Part shown: piece after piece, positions 45,927 through 59,729 of the stretch | Position numbering within the stretch: position 1 is the first letter of the stretch | Layout: the number at the start of each line of letters is the position of its first letter | Assembly: GCF_002575655.3 (NCBI RefSeq) | Contig: NC_053035.3 | Coordinates: forward strand, 375,511,792-375,575,791 | DNA length: 64,000 nucleotides | From: Aegilops tauschii subsp. strangulata | Lineage: Eukaryota > Streptophyta > Magnoliopsida > Poales > Poaceae | Direction: 5' to 3' | Position numbers and translations under genes: made by a program | The notes under the pieces: generated by a model | Seen by the model: the letters and a program-made list of their open reading frames with translations, nothing else | What the model was told of the DNA's origin: nothing | The model's database searches: none

Positions 45927-48900
45927 TGTGACGCCCCCGGTTTGACCGTACACTAATCATGCACGCAATGTGTACGATCAAGATCAGGGACTCACGGGAA
46001 GATATCACAACACAACTCTACAACGTAAATAAGTCATACAAGCATCATAATACAAGCCAGGGGCCTCGAGGGCTCGAATACAATTGCTCGATCATAGACG
46101 AGTCAGCGGAAGCAACATTATCTGAGTACAGACATAAGTTAAACAAGTTTGCCTTAAGAAGGCTAGCACAAAAGTAGCAACGATCGAAAAGGCAAGGCCT
46201 CCTGCCTGGGACCTCCTAACTACTCCTCGAAGCCGAACTCCATGTAGAATTATCCTCGGGATCTCTAGCTCCTGGACTCCAGCATCTGGTTGCGACAACC
46301 AGGTACAGAAAGGGGAAAAGAGGGAGAAAAGCAACCGTGAGTACTCATCCAAAGTACTCGCAAGCAAGGAGCTACACTACATATGCATGGGTATATGTGT
46401 AAACGGCCATATCGGTGACTGAACTGCAGAATGCCAGAATAAGTGGGGATAGCTAATCCTGTCGAAGACTACGCTTCTGGCAGCCTCCATCTTGCAACAT
46501 GTAGAAGAGAGTTGATTGAAGTCCTCCAAGTAGCATCGTATAGCATAATCCTACCCGGCGATCCCCTCCTCGTCGCCCTGTTAGAGAGCGATCACCGGGT
46601 TGTATCTGGCACTTGGAAGGGTGTATTTTATTAAGTATCCGGTTCTAGTTGTCATAAGGTCAAGGTACAACTCCGGGTCGTCCTTTTACCGAGGGACACG
46701 GCTATTCGAATAGATAAACTTCCCTGCAGGGGTGCACCACATAACCCAACACGCTCGATCCCATTTGGCCGGACACACTTTTCTGGGTCATGCCCGGCCG
46801 CGGAAGATCAACACGTCGCAGCCCCACCTAGGCTCAACAGAGAGGTCAACACGCCGGTCTAAATCCTATGCGCGCAGGGGTCTGGGCCCATCGCCCATTG
46901 CACACCTGCATGTTGCGTACGCGGCCGGAAGCAGACCTAGCCTAGCAGGCGTTCCAGTCCAATCCGGCGCGCGCCGCTCCGTCGCTGACGTCAAGAAGAG
47001 CTTCGGCTGATACCACGACGTCGAGTGCCCATAACTGTTCCCGCGTAGTTGGTTAGTGCGTATAGACCAAATGGCCAGACTCAGATCAAATACCAAGATC
47101 TCGTTAAGCGTGTTAATTATCCGCGAACGCCGACCAGGGCCAGGCCCACCTCTCTCCTAGGTGGTCTCAACCTGCCCTGTCGCTCCGCCACAAAGCAACA
47201 GTCGGGGGCCGTCAGGAACCCAGGCCCACCTCTACCGGGATGGAGCCACCTGTCCTTTTAGCCCCCTCATCAGAATCACTTGCGGGTACTCAACGAGCCG
47301 ACCCGACTTTAGTCACCACATGTGTCATGTATATAAAGTATATAGCATATACCCGTGATCACCTCCCGAAGTGATCATGGCCCAGTAGTATAGCATGGCA
47401 GACGGACAAGAGTGTAGGGCCACTGATGGAACACTAGCATCCTATACTAAGCAGTAGGATAGCAGGTAAGGGTAACAACTATAGCAACAATGACCGGCTA
47501 TGCATCAGGATAGGATTAACGGAAAGCAGTAACATGCTACACTACTCTAATGCAAGCGGTATAGAGAAGAATAGGCGATATCTGGTGATCAAGGGGGGGG
47601 GGCTTGCCTGGAAGCTCTGTTGTACAGGGAGAAGGTTCGTCGGTGACGTAGTCGTACTCGGTGGCATCAGCGCCGGTCTCGGGGTCTACCGGAGAAGAAG
47701 AGGGGGGAAGAAACAGTAAATACGGAGCAAACAAAGCATCACAAAACATAACGAGGCAATATGCGGTGCTAGGTATGCCCTAACGCGGTAGTAAGTGATA
47801 CCGGCGAAGGGGGGAAACATCCGGGAAAGTATTCCCGGTGTTTCGCGTTTTCGGACAGATGAACCGGAGGGGGAAAGTTGTGTGTTTGCCATCCTAGGGA
47901 TGTGTGGCGGACGAACGGGCTGTGTATCCGGATTCTTCTCGTCGTTCTGAGCAACTTTCATGTAGAAAACATTTTCATCTGAGCTACGGTTTATTTTATA
48001 TGATTTTCTAATGCTTTAAATCATTTTTAGAATTTATCTAATTAATTTAATCCAACATTATCCAGAATAGTGTTTGCTGACATCATCATGACGTCAGCAT
48101 GACGTCAGCAGTCAACAGAGGTGTTGACTGGTCAAACTGACGTGTGGGCCCAGTGGGACACACCTGTCATACTCTGTTAGGTTGATTAGGGTTTAGGTTA
48201 AACAAAATACTGTTTAATTAAACTAACAGGTCAATTAGATTAATTAAGTAGGACTAATTAACTTAATTAATTTAGTTAATTAATTAATTAATTAAATTTA
48301 TTTATATTATTAGTTTTATTTATATTTTTTAATTCCTTTTTCTTTTTTTCTTCTTTTTTTACACGTTCGGGGGGGTGGGCCCCCACATGTCATAGGGCCA
48401 GGGGCACTGGCCCAGTGGTCAGTGGCCCTGGCCACAGCGGGCACAGGCGCATGGGCGAGCGGGTGCTGGGGCGCTGGGGGGGCGCACCGGGAGCGCAGAG
48501 GCGGGGCGGCGCGGGCGCGCGACCGAGCCCGCAAGGGCAGCAGGGGCGAGCGGGGGGAGGCGGACAGGGGCAGCGGCAGCGGGCGCGCACCCGGTGACGA
48601 ACGACGGCGGCCCGAGGCAACAGCAACAGCCACGCAGCAGCGGCAGGAGGAGGAGGAGGAGGCCAGGGGCGGAGCGCGGCGAGGGGAAGGAGGGCACGAC
48701 AGGCGCGGGGTGCGTGCGGCAAGCGGCGGGGCGGTGAGGGCGCGAGCGCCGCGGGGTTGGCCGGGTGCGGCTGTCCGCGGGCGACGTTTGGTGGCGGAGA
48801 CGAGCGCGGAGGAGAGGGCGCGGCCACGGCAGAGAGAGAGGAGGGAGGGGAGCTCACACAGGAGGAGTAGGGCACGGGCAGTGGGGCGTGGGGAGGAGGT

Positions 48901-49810
48901 CGAGGACGAGGCGGTGAAGAGGAGGCAGTCCGGTGGGGGGAGGAAGCAGGCCGGCGAGGGAGAGGACGGGGCGGACGACGGCGAGCTCCGCGCGGCGGTG
49001 GCGTCAGGGCTGAGCCCGAGTTCCAGATCGGGGGCGGAGGGGATGGGGCGGTGCGGACGGGCGTCGGGGGCGGCCGAGGACGGGGGCGACGGGGGGCGCC
49101 GGGCGTCGTCGTCGGGGAGGCACGGTCCCGATCCAGATCGGGATCGTGGGAGGAGGAGTGGCGAGGGAGAGGCGTGAATCGGGGAGGAGAGGAGTGGACC
49201 GAGAGGGGGAGTGGGTACGTGGGGGGTTAGGGTTAGCGCGTGGGGGGCGGCAGGCTGGGCCGTGGCTTGGTTGGCCCGAGGGGGTACAGTGGCAGCTGGG
49301 CCGGCCAGTTGGTCGAGGCCCAAGGGCAGTGGGGGGGTTTCTTTTCTTTTGTTTTTTTCTTGTTTGACTTTATTTCTTTGTTTAGTCTTTTCCTTTTTTC
49401 TGTTTTATTTTTGTTCCTTTTTATTTCAGTTTTATAAAAATTAACACTAGCACCTAAATTTGTATTTATAAATATACTACTGCCACATTAACTTTGGCAC
49501 CTAAATAAAATAGTTTTGTAATTATTTATTATTTAAAAGTATTTATTAAATAACAGTTTTGCCGCTGTTTTAATTACTATGGTGCATTTAAATACTTTAG
49601 AGGAGTGTGGTTTCTACACCAATATTTAGTATGGATTATTTGGCTCACCCCGAACATTTTAGTTTTAATATTTGAAAACTTTTATTGTTTGCTTGATTTT
49701 GAATTTGAATTTGAATCAGTTTCGAACTAACATGAGATTAGCAACAGTAATCGAGGTGACGTGGCATCATTAGTAGAAAGTTACTGTAGCTTAATTATCC
49801 GGGCGTCACA
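45927..49810 (-). repeat. 3' LTR of the LARD-type element, 3884 bp
   Basis: It is closely similar along its whole length to the right LTR. It includes a long AT-rich block (about 48000-48370) followed by a GC-rich block (48370-49310) that generates glycine/arginine- and alanine/proline-rich frames on both strands (up to 335 codons, 48316-49323 minus). These change frame between the two LTR copies, so they are not genes. Confidence 0.9.
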
Positions 49811-52800
49811 ATTCTCCTCCACTACAAGAAATCTCGTCCTGAGATTTAAGAGGGGAGTAAGGGGGAAGGATAGGTTATGAAATTCTAACGATTCTTCTCG
49901 GTCTTGGTTGCTCTTCTCGAAGTGGTCGATCCATTACATTGACGTCTTCATTTGTCTGCTTCAGGTCATCCTGATGAAGTCGTCATCCTTCCTTCAGGAT
50001 CTCCATCGTACTTACGGAAATCTAAGGGGGAAAAACTCGGGAAGGACGGAGCTCAACATATGTTAGGTACCTGGGGGCTATCTCAGTGAAAGTGGCATAG
50101 AGGCATCTCTCGAGTTGAAATTCAAGAAAGTTATCGAGAGCAAGGTAAGGAGGGGCAACAAGAAGCTCCAAGCGGTTAGGCAACCGTCCGTTGCCTGAAA
50201 CAGAGGGTGAAAGGGGTTCAGAGCAATGGGAATAAGTATTGCGCCTGATACCAGAATAGATCACTAGGAAGGTGGGTCGTGATCTTTCATATGAAGCCAA
50301 GCGTGATGAATAACTTTAGAAACAGGGGTGTACAGGAGAGTCAGGTTTCGATCCTGTGGAACCGTGGGTTATGGGCCCACCTCTGTGGGTTATGGGCCCA
50401 CCATGTGGGTTAAAAATAGGAGCGGTGACATCTTGCACGGTCATGATAGCAAGGCATGTCAGAGAGTAGCATTTCAGTTATGTCGGCAACAACGTCGGTA
50501 CCAAGGGTGAGGGACGAAGAGAACCATTTAGGTTAGGGAAGAGGAAGTTCATGACATTACCCAAACAACGGTGTTTGTATAATGGATAACGAAAATTTAG
50601 CATTGTGCTTCAAATGTTTTTATTGAAGATCGGAGTACCACAGACATGCTTCGAGATAGCATTGACCTGGTCATTAGGTAAGATCAGGCTATGGATACAC
50701 AAAGGATCCATCAGGAACAACTTATAGAGTAAGTCTTACAATTTCCTCATGGAAGAATAGCTAACGTTGCTAAAAAAGGGAAACTTATAACAATAGGTCC
50801 TCCGGCCAGGTGTGTTAGCATGACATCACCTTAACGGGTCATAAATAGACCAATGTTATAACTCTTGGAAATATGTTCCAACCATCATATCTGACCGAGA
50901 TTCAGATCTGATTGGTGTCAGGATAACTCAGACTCAGGATGCCTGAGAAGAAAGGTGCAACACAAATTGTCGGAATGACATCGAAGATTCTCGGGAGATG
51001 AACTATGGAAGCGAGTTCCGAACAAGGGTTCATCATTAAATCAAGGAGAGGTGAGGAGGTGACTGATTGACTCAGCGACAATCCATTGAGATTTCCAAAA
51101 GATGGATTTCCACAACTATGTGAACAAGGAGATAACACTAACTAGATCGAATGACTTAATGATGTATGCTCGAGGAAAACATACACAGTTAAACATTGGT
51201 TGAAATGTGCACCCGAAATATGGGCTAGGTAGCACGATCAATGTTCGAATGATGATTCATTAAGCCATAGACGTAGAATGAAACTATAGACCAATAACTT
51301 CAAAGCAATAGGGTTGCTAGAAGTTTAGAATTTACACATCACAGACCATTTGTCGGTATTTCGTTTAGAAACAACATGGGGACCAAGAAAGAATGGTGAT
51401 GGCGAGAAGTATCACTGTACCAAGAATTCTTAAGAGGTGGAGTAATGCTCACGACATTCTTGACATCAAAGATGGTAATACTCCACGGTAGAACATAACA
51501 TAAGTTGGATAGCAGGGAAATCAAGATACAACACAAAATATGAACAAGTTTGTGTTGGGGGGAGGCAAGAATGTTGTCGATGATAACACAATTCATCGAG
51601 GGGCAAGGATGGTATTTCTCATCCTGAATTTCAACACACAACTTGGAAGAAGTCAAATTGTTGACAATGATCACGATAAATTTGTCGAGAGGTTTTCAAG
51701 AAGATGTAATTGATCGAGGATGACATCAAGTCAAAGGAATGATGAAAGCGAAAGGTTATTGGAACCACGGTTAGGACACAAACTCGAAATCAAGTTTGCT
51801 GTTCAAGGAGAAGTGATATGACGAGGAAGATTGACGCAAGATTAGCTCACTGTCGAAATTTGTGCGCTGGGAAGGTCCAGGTAGCACAGTTAAAATTCAG
51901 CACGATAATGATGTAGCCAATCAGGCTAGGAATGACGTGATCGGGTACAAACTCATAAGTAAAGAAGATTACTAAGAGTTGTTTAATCCTAGTGCGGACT
52001 CGATTCAGTTATCGGTGGTTTTGTGTGTTTAAAAACTCGAAGCCCGTGAAAAATTGGAATCAATGAGAATGTAGCACTTGATGGAGAACTCATAATAAGT
52101 TATGCAGTTCCGTGATAATCTCGAGATACCAGGGGGGTAATACTCGACGACAAACCAAAGTAGAGGTTGGACTAGGGTATTGCTCTGCAGAAGACAAGTG
52201 CTTAACTTGTACGAGAAATGGTATTTAAAGGAGAACATGGTCGGAACCACGATTGCAAAAGGCCAGATCCCAGATATAAGATGAACTTATACCAAGGGAA
52301 TAATTAATTTAAGAGAAGCTTTAATGATAAGATCTACATCGTGTCCATGGGCATGAACGCAAAGTTCAAGGTCGACTCCCACTTCTTCAATGCATAACCT
52401 TTCATTCACTTCTCGCGTTTGATGAAGTTGAAGTGTTGAAAATTTTATCTGGCAAAATACCAGAAGAGTATGACTCATGAAATCTTTCGAGTTCACACAT
52501 ATTATGGAAGGCATAGGTTCAACCCATCGGGGCATCGTGGAAACATATACCACAAGCTTCAATAGTAAATATCACCAGCTCGAAAGCAGAGCATGGTTGG
52601 CCAAATCAAGGAATAGGATTTACCAAAGGCATTATGTATCAGGGAAAGAACTTCCAAAGTGATTGAATATGAAGGACGTTGTCGGATAAAATCCAACAAG
52701 GTTCTGATGGTCCATAAAGGATCTGAGGTGAGTATCGGCACACAACCCGAGGAAGAATCAATGCAAAGACCTTGGATTATAGAAACAACTAAGTAACTTA

Positions 52801-53715
52801 GAGCTCAATTGCAAAGGAATTATGATTTACAAAGCGAAGGATCAGAAACAGAGACTCTGATCAAGGATGGATAAGTTCAATAGATATAGGGGCACAATCG
52901 ACGACAATTTGATTGGCGAGAACCAGCTCACGTTTCAAATGACGTCTAAGCCGGAAGGATGAATTCTAGGATCTGATTGAGGATTGCGAGCATTCGCAAC
53001 AAATTGAATCAACGGACTCAAAATGATAATGACAAGAGATGCCAATAAGATTACGAGACTTAAGATTAATCATAATGCAAGTAAGCAAGAATTTCAAGAG
53101 CAAAAAGGCTCCTAAGAATTTTCGGAAGATCTAATGGTATTTTGAACACTTTCGTGAAATACTTGAATCAATTGGGGATGAGCGGGTACTCGGTAAGTGC
53201 GAGAATTATCCGTAGGGGTATTCAGGTGACAAAGAACAGCAAGGCAGTAAGCTCAAGGATTCTCGGAACAAAAGAGATAATTTTGGGGTATCTTGTAATA
53301 ACAAGATCAACTGGGAAACATTGTATGAATGGCGAGTATACGCGGTTATCCATAGGAGTTTATCGATGAAAGGGAATTGCAAAAGCAATGAACACAAGTT
53401 CTCGGGTTATCAGCGGAGAGTATCTTCAGGGTCTTCACGTGCAGCAGACGATCATCAGTAATAAGGGGCTCTCCGGGTGAAAGTGATAACGAGATCCTAA
53501 TGTTAGATTTAGCAAAATTCACTTAACTCGAATAGAAGAGAGATCAGAGTCCCAGAGTATAGACAAGGAGTAAAAGATCCTAATACCACCCAATGGCGAC
53601 GTGGGCCCGTAAGACACACAGACATGTTAGTAAAGTTTTTGCAATGTCTAGACTCGACTTCGGCCAAGGAGTTGGAAAGTGGGATTCCTATAGGCCGTTG
53701 GCTCTGATACCTACT
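49811..53715 (-). other. Non-coding internal domain of the LARD-type element
   Basis: The polypurine tract is at 49811-49823 (minus-strand AGTGGAGGAGAAT, followed by the LTR start TGTGACG). The primer-binding site is at 53701-53712 (minus-strand AGGTATCAGAGC, 11 of 12 to the initiator-tRNA(Met) site TGGTATCAGAGC). Between them no frame exceeds about 111 codons and none shows a gag, protease, RT or integrase motif. A short tandem of GTGGGTTATGGGCCCACC lies at 50364-50411. Movement would need proteins from another Gypsy element. Confidence 0.85.
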
Positions 53716-54048
53716 TGTGACGCCCCCGGTTTGACCGTACACTAATCATGCACGCAATGTGTATGATCAAGATCAGGGACTCACGGGAAGATATCACAAC
53801 ACAACTCTACAACATAAATAAGTCATACAAGCATCATAATACAAGCCAGGGGCCTCGAGGGCTCGAATACAATTGCTCGATCATAGACGAGTCAGCGGAA
53901 GCAACAATATCTAAGTACAGACATAAGTTAAACAAGTTTGCCTTAAGAAGGCTAGCACAAAAGTAGCAACGATCGAAAAGGCAAGGCCTCCTGCCTGGGA
54001 CCTCCTAACTACTCCTCGAAGCCGAACTCCATGTAGAATTATCCTCGG

Positions 54049-56218
54049 TGTAGGAGATATGCCCTAGAGGCAATAATAAATGATATTATTTATCTCCGAG
54101 TTCATAATTATGTTTATGTTCCATGCTATAACTGCTATGGTTCTCGAGTCTGCAATAACCACGAGGCTCGGAGGAAGACTCATATGCACGTGTGGAATAA
54201 TAAACGGTAAAATGTATTCCTAGTCTGGCCTCTAAGACTAGCTCAAGTGTTGCATGATGGTTATGTTTTCCTGATCATGGGCATGTCTATGTCAGCAACC
54301 TTGAGGGCATAATGTTAAGAGAACATTTGTGTTGAATCGACCCGGCATGATGTTATGCTATAAGATTCATTCGTCACAAGTTTATTGGTACATAACACAG
54401 AGATGGTTAACGTTTGCATGATTCCTTAGACCATGAGAGTATCGAGTTTCTTCATGCTTGCTTCATGAACTTTGGGGTTTGTTAAACGTCATCCGTAAAT
54501 GGGTGGCTATTACGGCGGCTTACGGGTTCATGGAAAAGTGTGTCAAGTAACTTGATAGCTCAAGATTGGGATTTGCTCCTCCGACGATGGAGAGATATCT
54601 CTGGGCCCTCTCGGTGTTACGGTATCCATCATCGTCTGGCCAGACACTTTGTGATTTGATCACGGGGATGCCGGAACACGATAACGAGAAAAGAGAACAA
54701 TACCGGTAACGAGGTAACTAGCATAGTGGACAAGTTGTTGATCCACGGGAATGCCAACATGTCTCACCTCGGGTATTTGTAACATATCGCGAAGCAACAG
54801 GAATAGCACACGACAACTGGAGGTTCACTCGAATATTTATTCGTGTGGGTATAGGGGTCAATATGGGTGTCCACGGCTCCGATGTTGATCATTGATCGGA
54901 AGGGGTTCCGGGTCATGTCTATACTTCACCGAACCTATAGGGTCACACACTTAAGGGTCATCTATCTGCTGAATACTAGACAGGGAGTCTGAGAGAAAAT
55001 CACCGAAAAAGTTTCGGACACCGAAAAGTTTCGGACAGCGGAATCGTACCGCAGAGAGAGGTCATCGGATAAGTTTCGATGATACCGAAAAGTTGTTTCG
55101 GGATACACCATTAAGTCAAATTGGTTTCGGCACATGCCTGATAATTCTTGGAGGATGCCAGAATCATTCTGGAAGCTTTTTGGAATTTTCTGAGATAAAA
55201 ACCGGAAATGTTCTGGAGCTGCCGGAGCCACTTCATATGCGTTTCGCAGATGAAAATCACTAAAACCGGAATTGTTTCGGAACGCGTTGAAAATCATTTT
55301 AGTGGGTACTGGAAATGTTCTTAGCCCACATAAATATTTTCAGTTCGATCAGACGCTGAAAAATGTCGTCGTGAATAGTGAAAATCAGCTTTATGGTTAC
55401 TTTATGGAAAGCCACCTTTTGGGGCTTTGCTCCAAAAGATCTTGGGGATGACATGGATGGATAGGAGCCATTTTTTGGGCCCCTCATGAGGGTGTGGCCG
55501 GCCACATGGGGTATCCCCCCTTGGGGACCCTCTTGTTCCTTGGTTTCACTCCTAGGTCCTTGTGGAAGGACTTCATTCATGTGCATTTTGGGTTTTTTGT
55601 GAAACTACCCTACCCCCTTGGGATTTCCTATAAATAGAGGTGGAGGGGCAGCCCTCCACACTCATCCCTTGCTCTCATACACATGCCATGCATTATCTGG
55701 CTTCTTCTCTCCCTCCCACGAAAAGAGTTTCGTAGGGCCGTAAGGCTGTCTGGGTTCCGGCAGGAACTAGTTCTGGACGGCGAAGCCCTGCCGGATAGAT
55801 GACACCGTATGTGTGCAACTCTGTAGAGAGATCGTAGTTTCGGTCTTAGTTCGTGAGTGCCTCCCGAAGGGCTGTCCGCGTGACCGTCCGAGTTTCGAAG
55901 GTCCTCCCGAAGGGCTGTCCGAGTGACCGTTCGAGTTTCGAAGGTCCTCCCGAAGGGCTGTCCGCGACACCGTCCGGGGGGCTGTTCGACCGCCTCCTGG
56001 AGGGCTGTCTGAGGAGCAGATGAGGGTATACATCCTCGCGGTTGGGAGGTTGTAAATCCTAGCTGCGGGGATCTGCACCGCCGATCGTCATCGACTCTAC
56101 TTCCCGCTGCGCTACGAGTCGGTAACGAAAAAGATCAAACCATGTATGCAGTCTCCATAGTGGTCCTGGGCTGGTGCGTAGGTCGGAAAATTTTTGTTTT
56201 CTGCTGCGTTCCCCTACA
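54049..56218 (+). mobile_element. Copia solo LTR, 2170 bp, TSD CTCGG
   Basis: It starts TGTAGGAGATATGCCCTAG and ends CGTTCCCCTACA, with perfect CTCGG repeats on each side (54044-54048 and 56219-56223). The start resembles the Angela LTR start (ATATGCCCTAGAGGCAATAATAAA), so it is a related Copia family, possibly of the Maximus/Inga/Barbara type (tentative). TATAAATAG at 55629-55637 gives a plus-strand promoter. It has no internal domain. It is the innermost layer of the nest. Confidence 0.9.
55860..55990 (+). repeat. 43-bp tandem repeat in the solo LTR
   Basis: CTCCCGAAGGGCTGTCC begins at 55861, 55904 and 55947, with GAGTTTCGAAGGTC between units. That is three copies with a 43-bp period, downstream of the TATA element and so in the transcribed part of the LTR. 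Confidence 0.9.
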
Positions 56219-59200
56219 CTCGGGATCTCTAGCTCCTGGACTCCAGCATCTGGTTGCGACAACCAGGTACAGAAAGGGGAAAAGAGGGAGAAAAGCAACC
56301 GTGAGTACTCATCCAAAGTACTCGCAAGCAAGGAGCTACACTACATATGCATGGGTATATGTGTAAAGGGCCATATCGGTGGACTGAACTGCAGAATGCC
56401 AGAATAAGTGGGGGATAGCTAATCCTGTCGAAGACTACGCTTCTGGCAGCCTCCATCTTGCAGCATGTAGAAGAGAGTAGATTGAAGTCCTCCAAGTAGC
56501 ATCGTATAGCATAATCCTACCCGGCGATCCCCTCCTCGTCGCCCTGTTAGAGAGCGATCACCGGGTTGTATCTGGCACTTGGAAGGGTGTATTTTATTAA
56601 GTATCCGGTTCTAGTTGTCATAAGGTCAAGGTACAACTCCGGGTCGTCCTTTTACCGAGGGACACGGCTATTCGAATAGATAAACTTCCCTGCAGGGGTG
56701 CACCACATAACCCAACACGCTCGATCCCATTTGGCCGGACACACTTTTCTGGGTCATGCCCGGCCGCGGAAGATCAACACGTCGCAGCCCCACCTAGGCT
56801 CAACAGAGAGGTCAACACGCCGGTCTAAATCCTATGCGCGCAGGGGTCTGGGCCCATCGCCCATTGCACACCTGCACGTTGCGTACGCGGCCGGAAGCAG
56901 ACCTAGCCTAGCAGGCGTTCCAGTCCAATCCGGCGCGCGCCGCTCCGTCGCTGACGTCAAGAAGAGCTTCGGCTGATACCACGACGTCGAGTGCCCATAA
57001 CTGTTCCCGCGTAGTTGGTTAGTGCGTATAGACCAAATGGCCAGACTCAGATCAAATACCAAGATCTCGTTAAGCGTGTTAATTATCCGCGAACGCCGAC
57101 CAGGGCCAGGCCCACCTCTCTCCTAGGTGGTCTCAACCTGCCCTGTCGCTCCGCCACAAAGCAACAGTCGGGGGCCGTCAGGAACCCAGGCCCACCTCTA
57201 CCGGGAGGGAGCCACCTGTCCTTTTAGCCCCCTCATCAGAATCACTTGCGGGTACTCAACGAGCCGACCCGACTTTAGTCACCACATGTGTCATGTATAT
57301 AAAGTATATAGCATATACCCGTGATCACCTCCCGAAGTGATCATGGCCCAGTAGTATAGCATGGCAGACGGACAAGAGTGTAGGGCCACTGATGGAACAC
57401 TAGCATCCTATACTAAGCAGTAGGATAGCAGGTAAGGGTAACAACTGTAGCAACAATGACCGGCTATGCATCAGGATAGGATTAACGGAAAGCAGTAACA
57501 TGCTACACTACTCTAATGCAAGCAGTATAGAGAAGAATAGGCGATATCTGGTGATCAAGGGGGGCTTGCCTGGAAGCTCTGTTGTACAGGGAGAAGGTTC
57601 GTCGGTGACGTAGTCGTACTCGGTGGCATCAGCGCCGGTCTCGGGGTCTACCGGAGAAGAAGAGGGGGGAAGAAACAGTAAATACGGAGCAAACAAAGCA
57701 TCACAAAACATAACGAGGCAATATGCGGTGCTAGGTATGCCCTAACGCAGTAGTAAGTGATACCGGCGAAGGGGGAAACATCCGGGAAAGTATTCCCGGT
57801 GTTTCGCGTTTTCGGACAGATGAACCGGAGGGGGAAAGTTGCGTGTTTGCCATGCTAGGGATGTGTGGCGGACGAATGGGCTGCGTATCCGGATTTGTCT
57901 CGTCGTTCTGAGCAACTTTCATGTAAAAACATTTTCATCTGAGCTACGGTTTATTTTATATGATTTTCTAATGCTTTAAATCATTTTTAGAATTTATCTA
58001 ATTAATTTAATCCAACATTATCCAGAATAGTGTTTGCTGACGTCATCATGACGTCAGCAGTCAACAGAGGTGTTGACTGGTCAAACTGACGTGTGGGCCC
58101 AGTGGGACCCACCTGTCATACTCTGTTAGGTTGATTAGGGTTTAGGTTAAACAAAATACTGTTTAATTAAACTAACATGTCAATTAGATTAATTAAGTAG
58201 GACTAATTAACTTAATTAATTTAGTTAATTAATTAATTAATTAAATTTATTTTTATTATAAGTTTTATTTATATATTTTTTAATTCCTATTTCTTTTTTT
58301 TACACGTTCGGGGGGGTGGGGCCCCACATGTCATAGGGCCAGGGGCACTGGCCCAGTGGTCAGTGGCCCTGGCCACAGCGGGCACGGGCGCACGGGCGAG
58401 CGGGTGCTGGGGCGCTGGGGGGGCGCACCGGGAGCGCAGAGGCGGGGCGGCGCGGGCGCGCGACCGAGCCTGCAAGGGCAGCAGCGGGCGCGCACCCGGT
58501 GACGAACGACGGCGGCCCGAGGCAACAGCAACAGCCACGCAGCAGCGGCAGCAGGAGGAGGAGGAGGCCAGGGGCGGAGCGCGGCGAGGGGAAGGAGGGC
58601 ACGGCAGGCGCGGGGCGCGTGCGCGTGCGGCAAGCGGCGGGGCGGTGAGGGCGCGAGCGCTGCGGGGTTGGCCGGGTGCGGCTGTCCGCGGGCGACGTTT
58701 GGTGGCGGAGACGAGCGCGGAGGAGAGGGCGCGGCCACGGCAGAGAGAGAGGAGGGAGGGGGAGCTCACACAGGAGGACTAGGGCACGGGCAGTGGGGCG
58801 TGGGGACGAGGTCGAGGACGAGGCGGCGAAGAGGAGGCAGTCCGGTGGGGGGGAGGAAGCAGGCCGGCGAGGGAAAGGACGGGGCGGACGACGGCGAGCT
58901 CCGTGCGGCGGTGGCGTCAGGGCCGAGCCCGAGTTCCAGATCGCGGGCGGAGGGGATGGGGCGGTGCGGACGGGCGTCGGGGGCGGCCGAGGACGGGGGC
59001 GACGGGGGGCGCCGGGCGTCGTCGTCGGGGAGGCGCGGTCCCGATCCAGATCGGGATCGTGGGAGGAGGAGTGGCGAGGGAGAGGCGTGAATCGGGGAGG
59101 AGAGGAGTGGACCGAGAGGGGGAGTGGGTACGTGGGGGGGTTAGGGTTAGCGCGTGGGGGGCGGCAGGCTGGGCCGTGGCTTGGCTGGCCCGAGGGGGTA

Positions 59201-59729
59201 CAGTGGCAGCTGGGCCGGCCAGTTGGTCGAGGCCCAAGGGCAGTGGGGGGGTTTCTTTTCTTTTGTTTTTTTCTTGTTTGACTTTATTTCTTTGTTTAGT
59301 CTTTTCCTTTTTTCTGTTTTATTTTTGTTCCTTTTTATTTCAGTTTTATAAAAATTAACACTAGCACCTAAATTTGTATTTATAAATATACTACTGCCAC
59401 ATTAACTTTGGCACCTAAATAAAATAGTTTTGTAATTATTTATTATTTAAAAGTATCTATTAAATAATAGTTTTGCTGCTGTTTTAATTACTATGGTGCA
59501 TTTAAATACTTTAGAGGAGTGTGGTTTCTACAACAATATTTAGTATGGATTATTTGGCTCACCCCGAACATTTTAGTTTTAATATTTGAAAACTTTTATT
59601 GTTTGCTTGATTTTGAATTTGAATTTGAATCAGTTTCGAACTAACGTGAGATTAGCAACAGTAATCGAGGTGATGTGGCATCATTAGTAGAAAGTTACCG
59701 TAGCTTAATTATCCGGGCGTCACACCCCC

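Larger units (their letters stand above)
45927..59724 (-). mobile_element. LARD-type (Sukkula-like) non-autonomous Gypsy element, TSD CCCCC
   Basis: It begins TGTGACGCCCCCGG and ends CCGGGCGTCACA, with CCCCC on both sides (45922-45926 and 59725-59729). Two very long LTRs (45927-49810, 3884 bp; 53716-59724, about 3834 bp without its insertion) enclose a 3.9-kb internal domain lacking gag or pol. The primer site lies by the right LTR and the polypurine tract by the left, so it reads on the minus strand. Long LTRs plus a non-coding interior are the hallmark of LARD elements, as described for barley Sukkula. That family name is a suggestion only. Confidence 0.85.
53716..59724 (-). repeat. 5' LTR of the LARD-type element, interrupted by a Copia solo LTR
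   Basis: The pieces are 53716-54048 and 56224-59724 around the insertion at 54049-56218. Relative to the partner LTR there is a ~40-bp deletion near 58480, where GGGCAGCAG joins directly to CGGGCGCGCACCC. Single-base differences are scattered (e.g. CTGCACGTTG for CTGCATGTTG near 56876). Confidence 0.9.

Noticed and set aside
48316..49323. 335-codon minus-strand frame rich in A, P, S and R, and 251-codon plus-strand frame
   Set aside because: It is low-complexity translation of the GC-rich LTR block. The frame is not preserved in the other two copies of the LTR, which carry indels not divisible by three.
49811..53715. Search for hidden gag or pol in the LARD-type interior
   Set aside because: Short frames (up to about 111 codons) show no zinc knuckle, protease, RT or integrase motif. 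The region is treated as non-coding.
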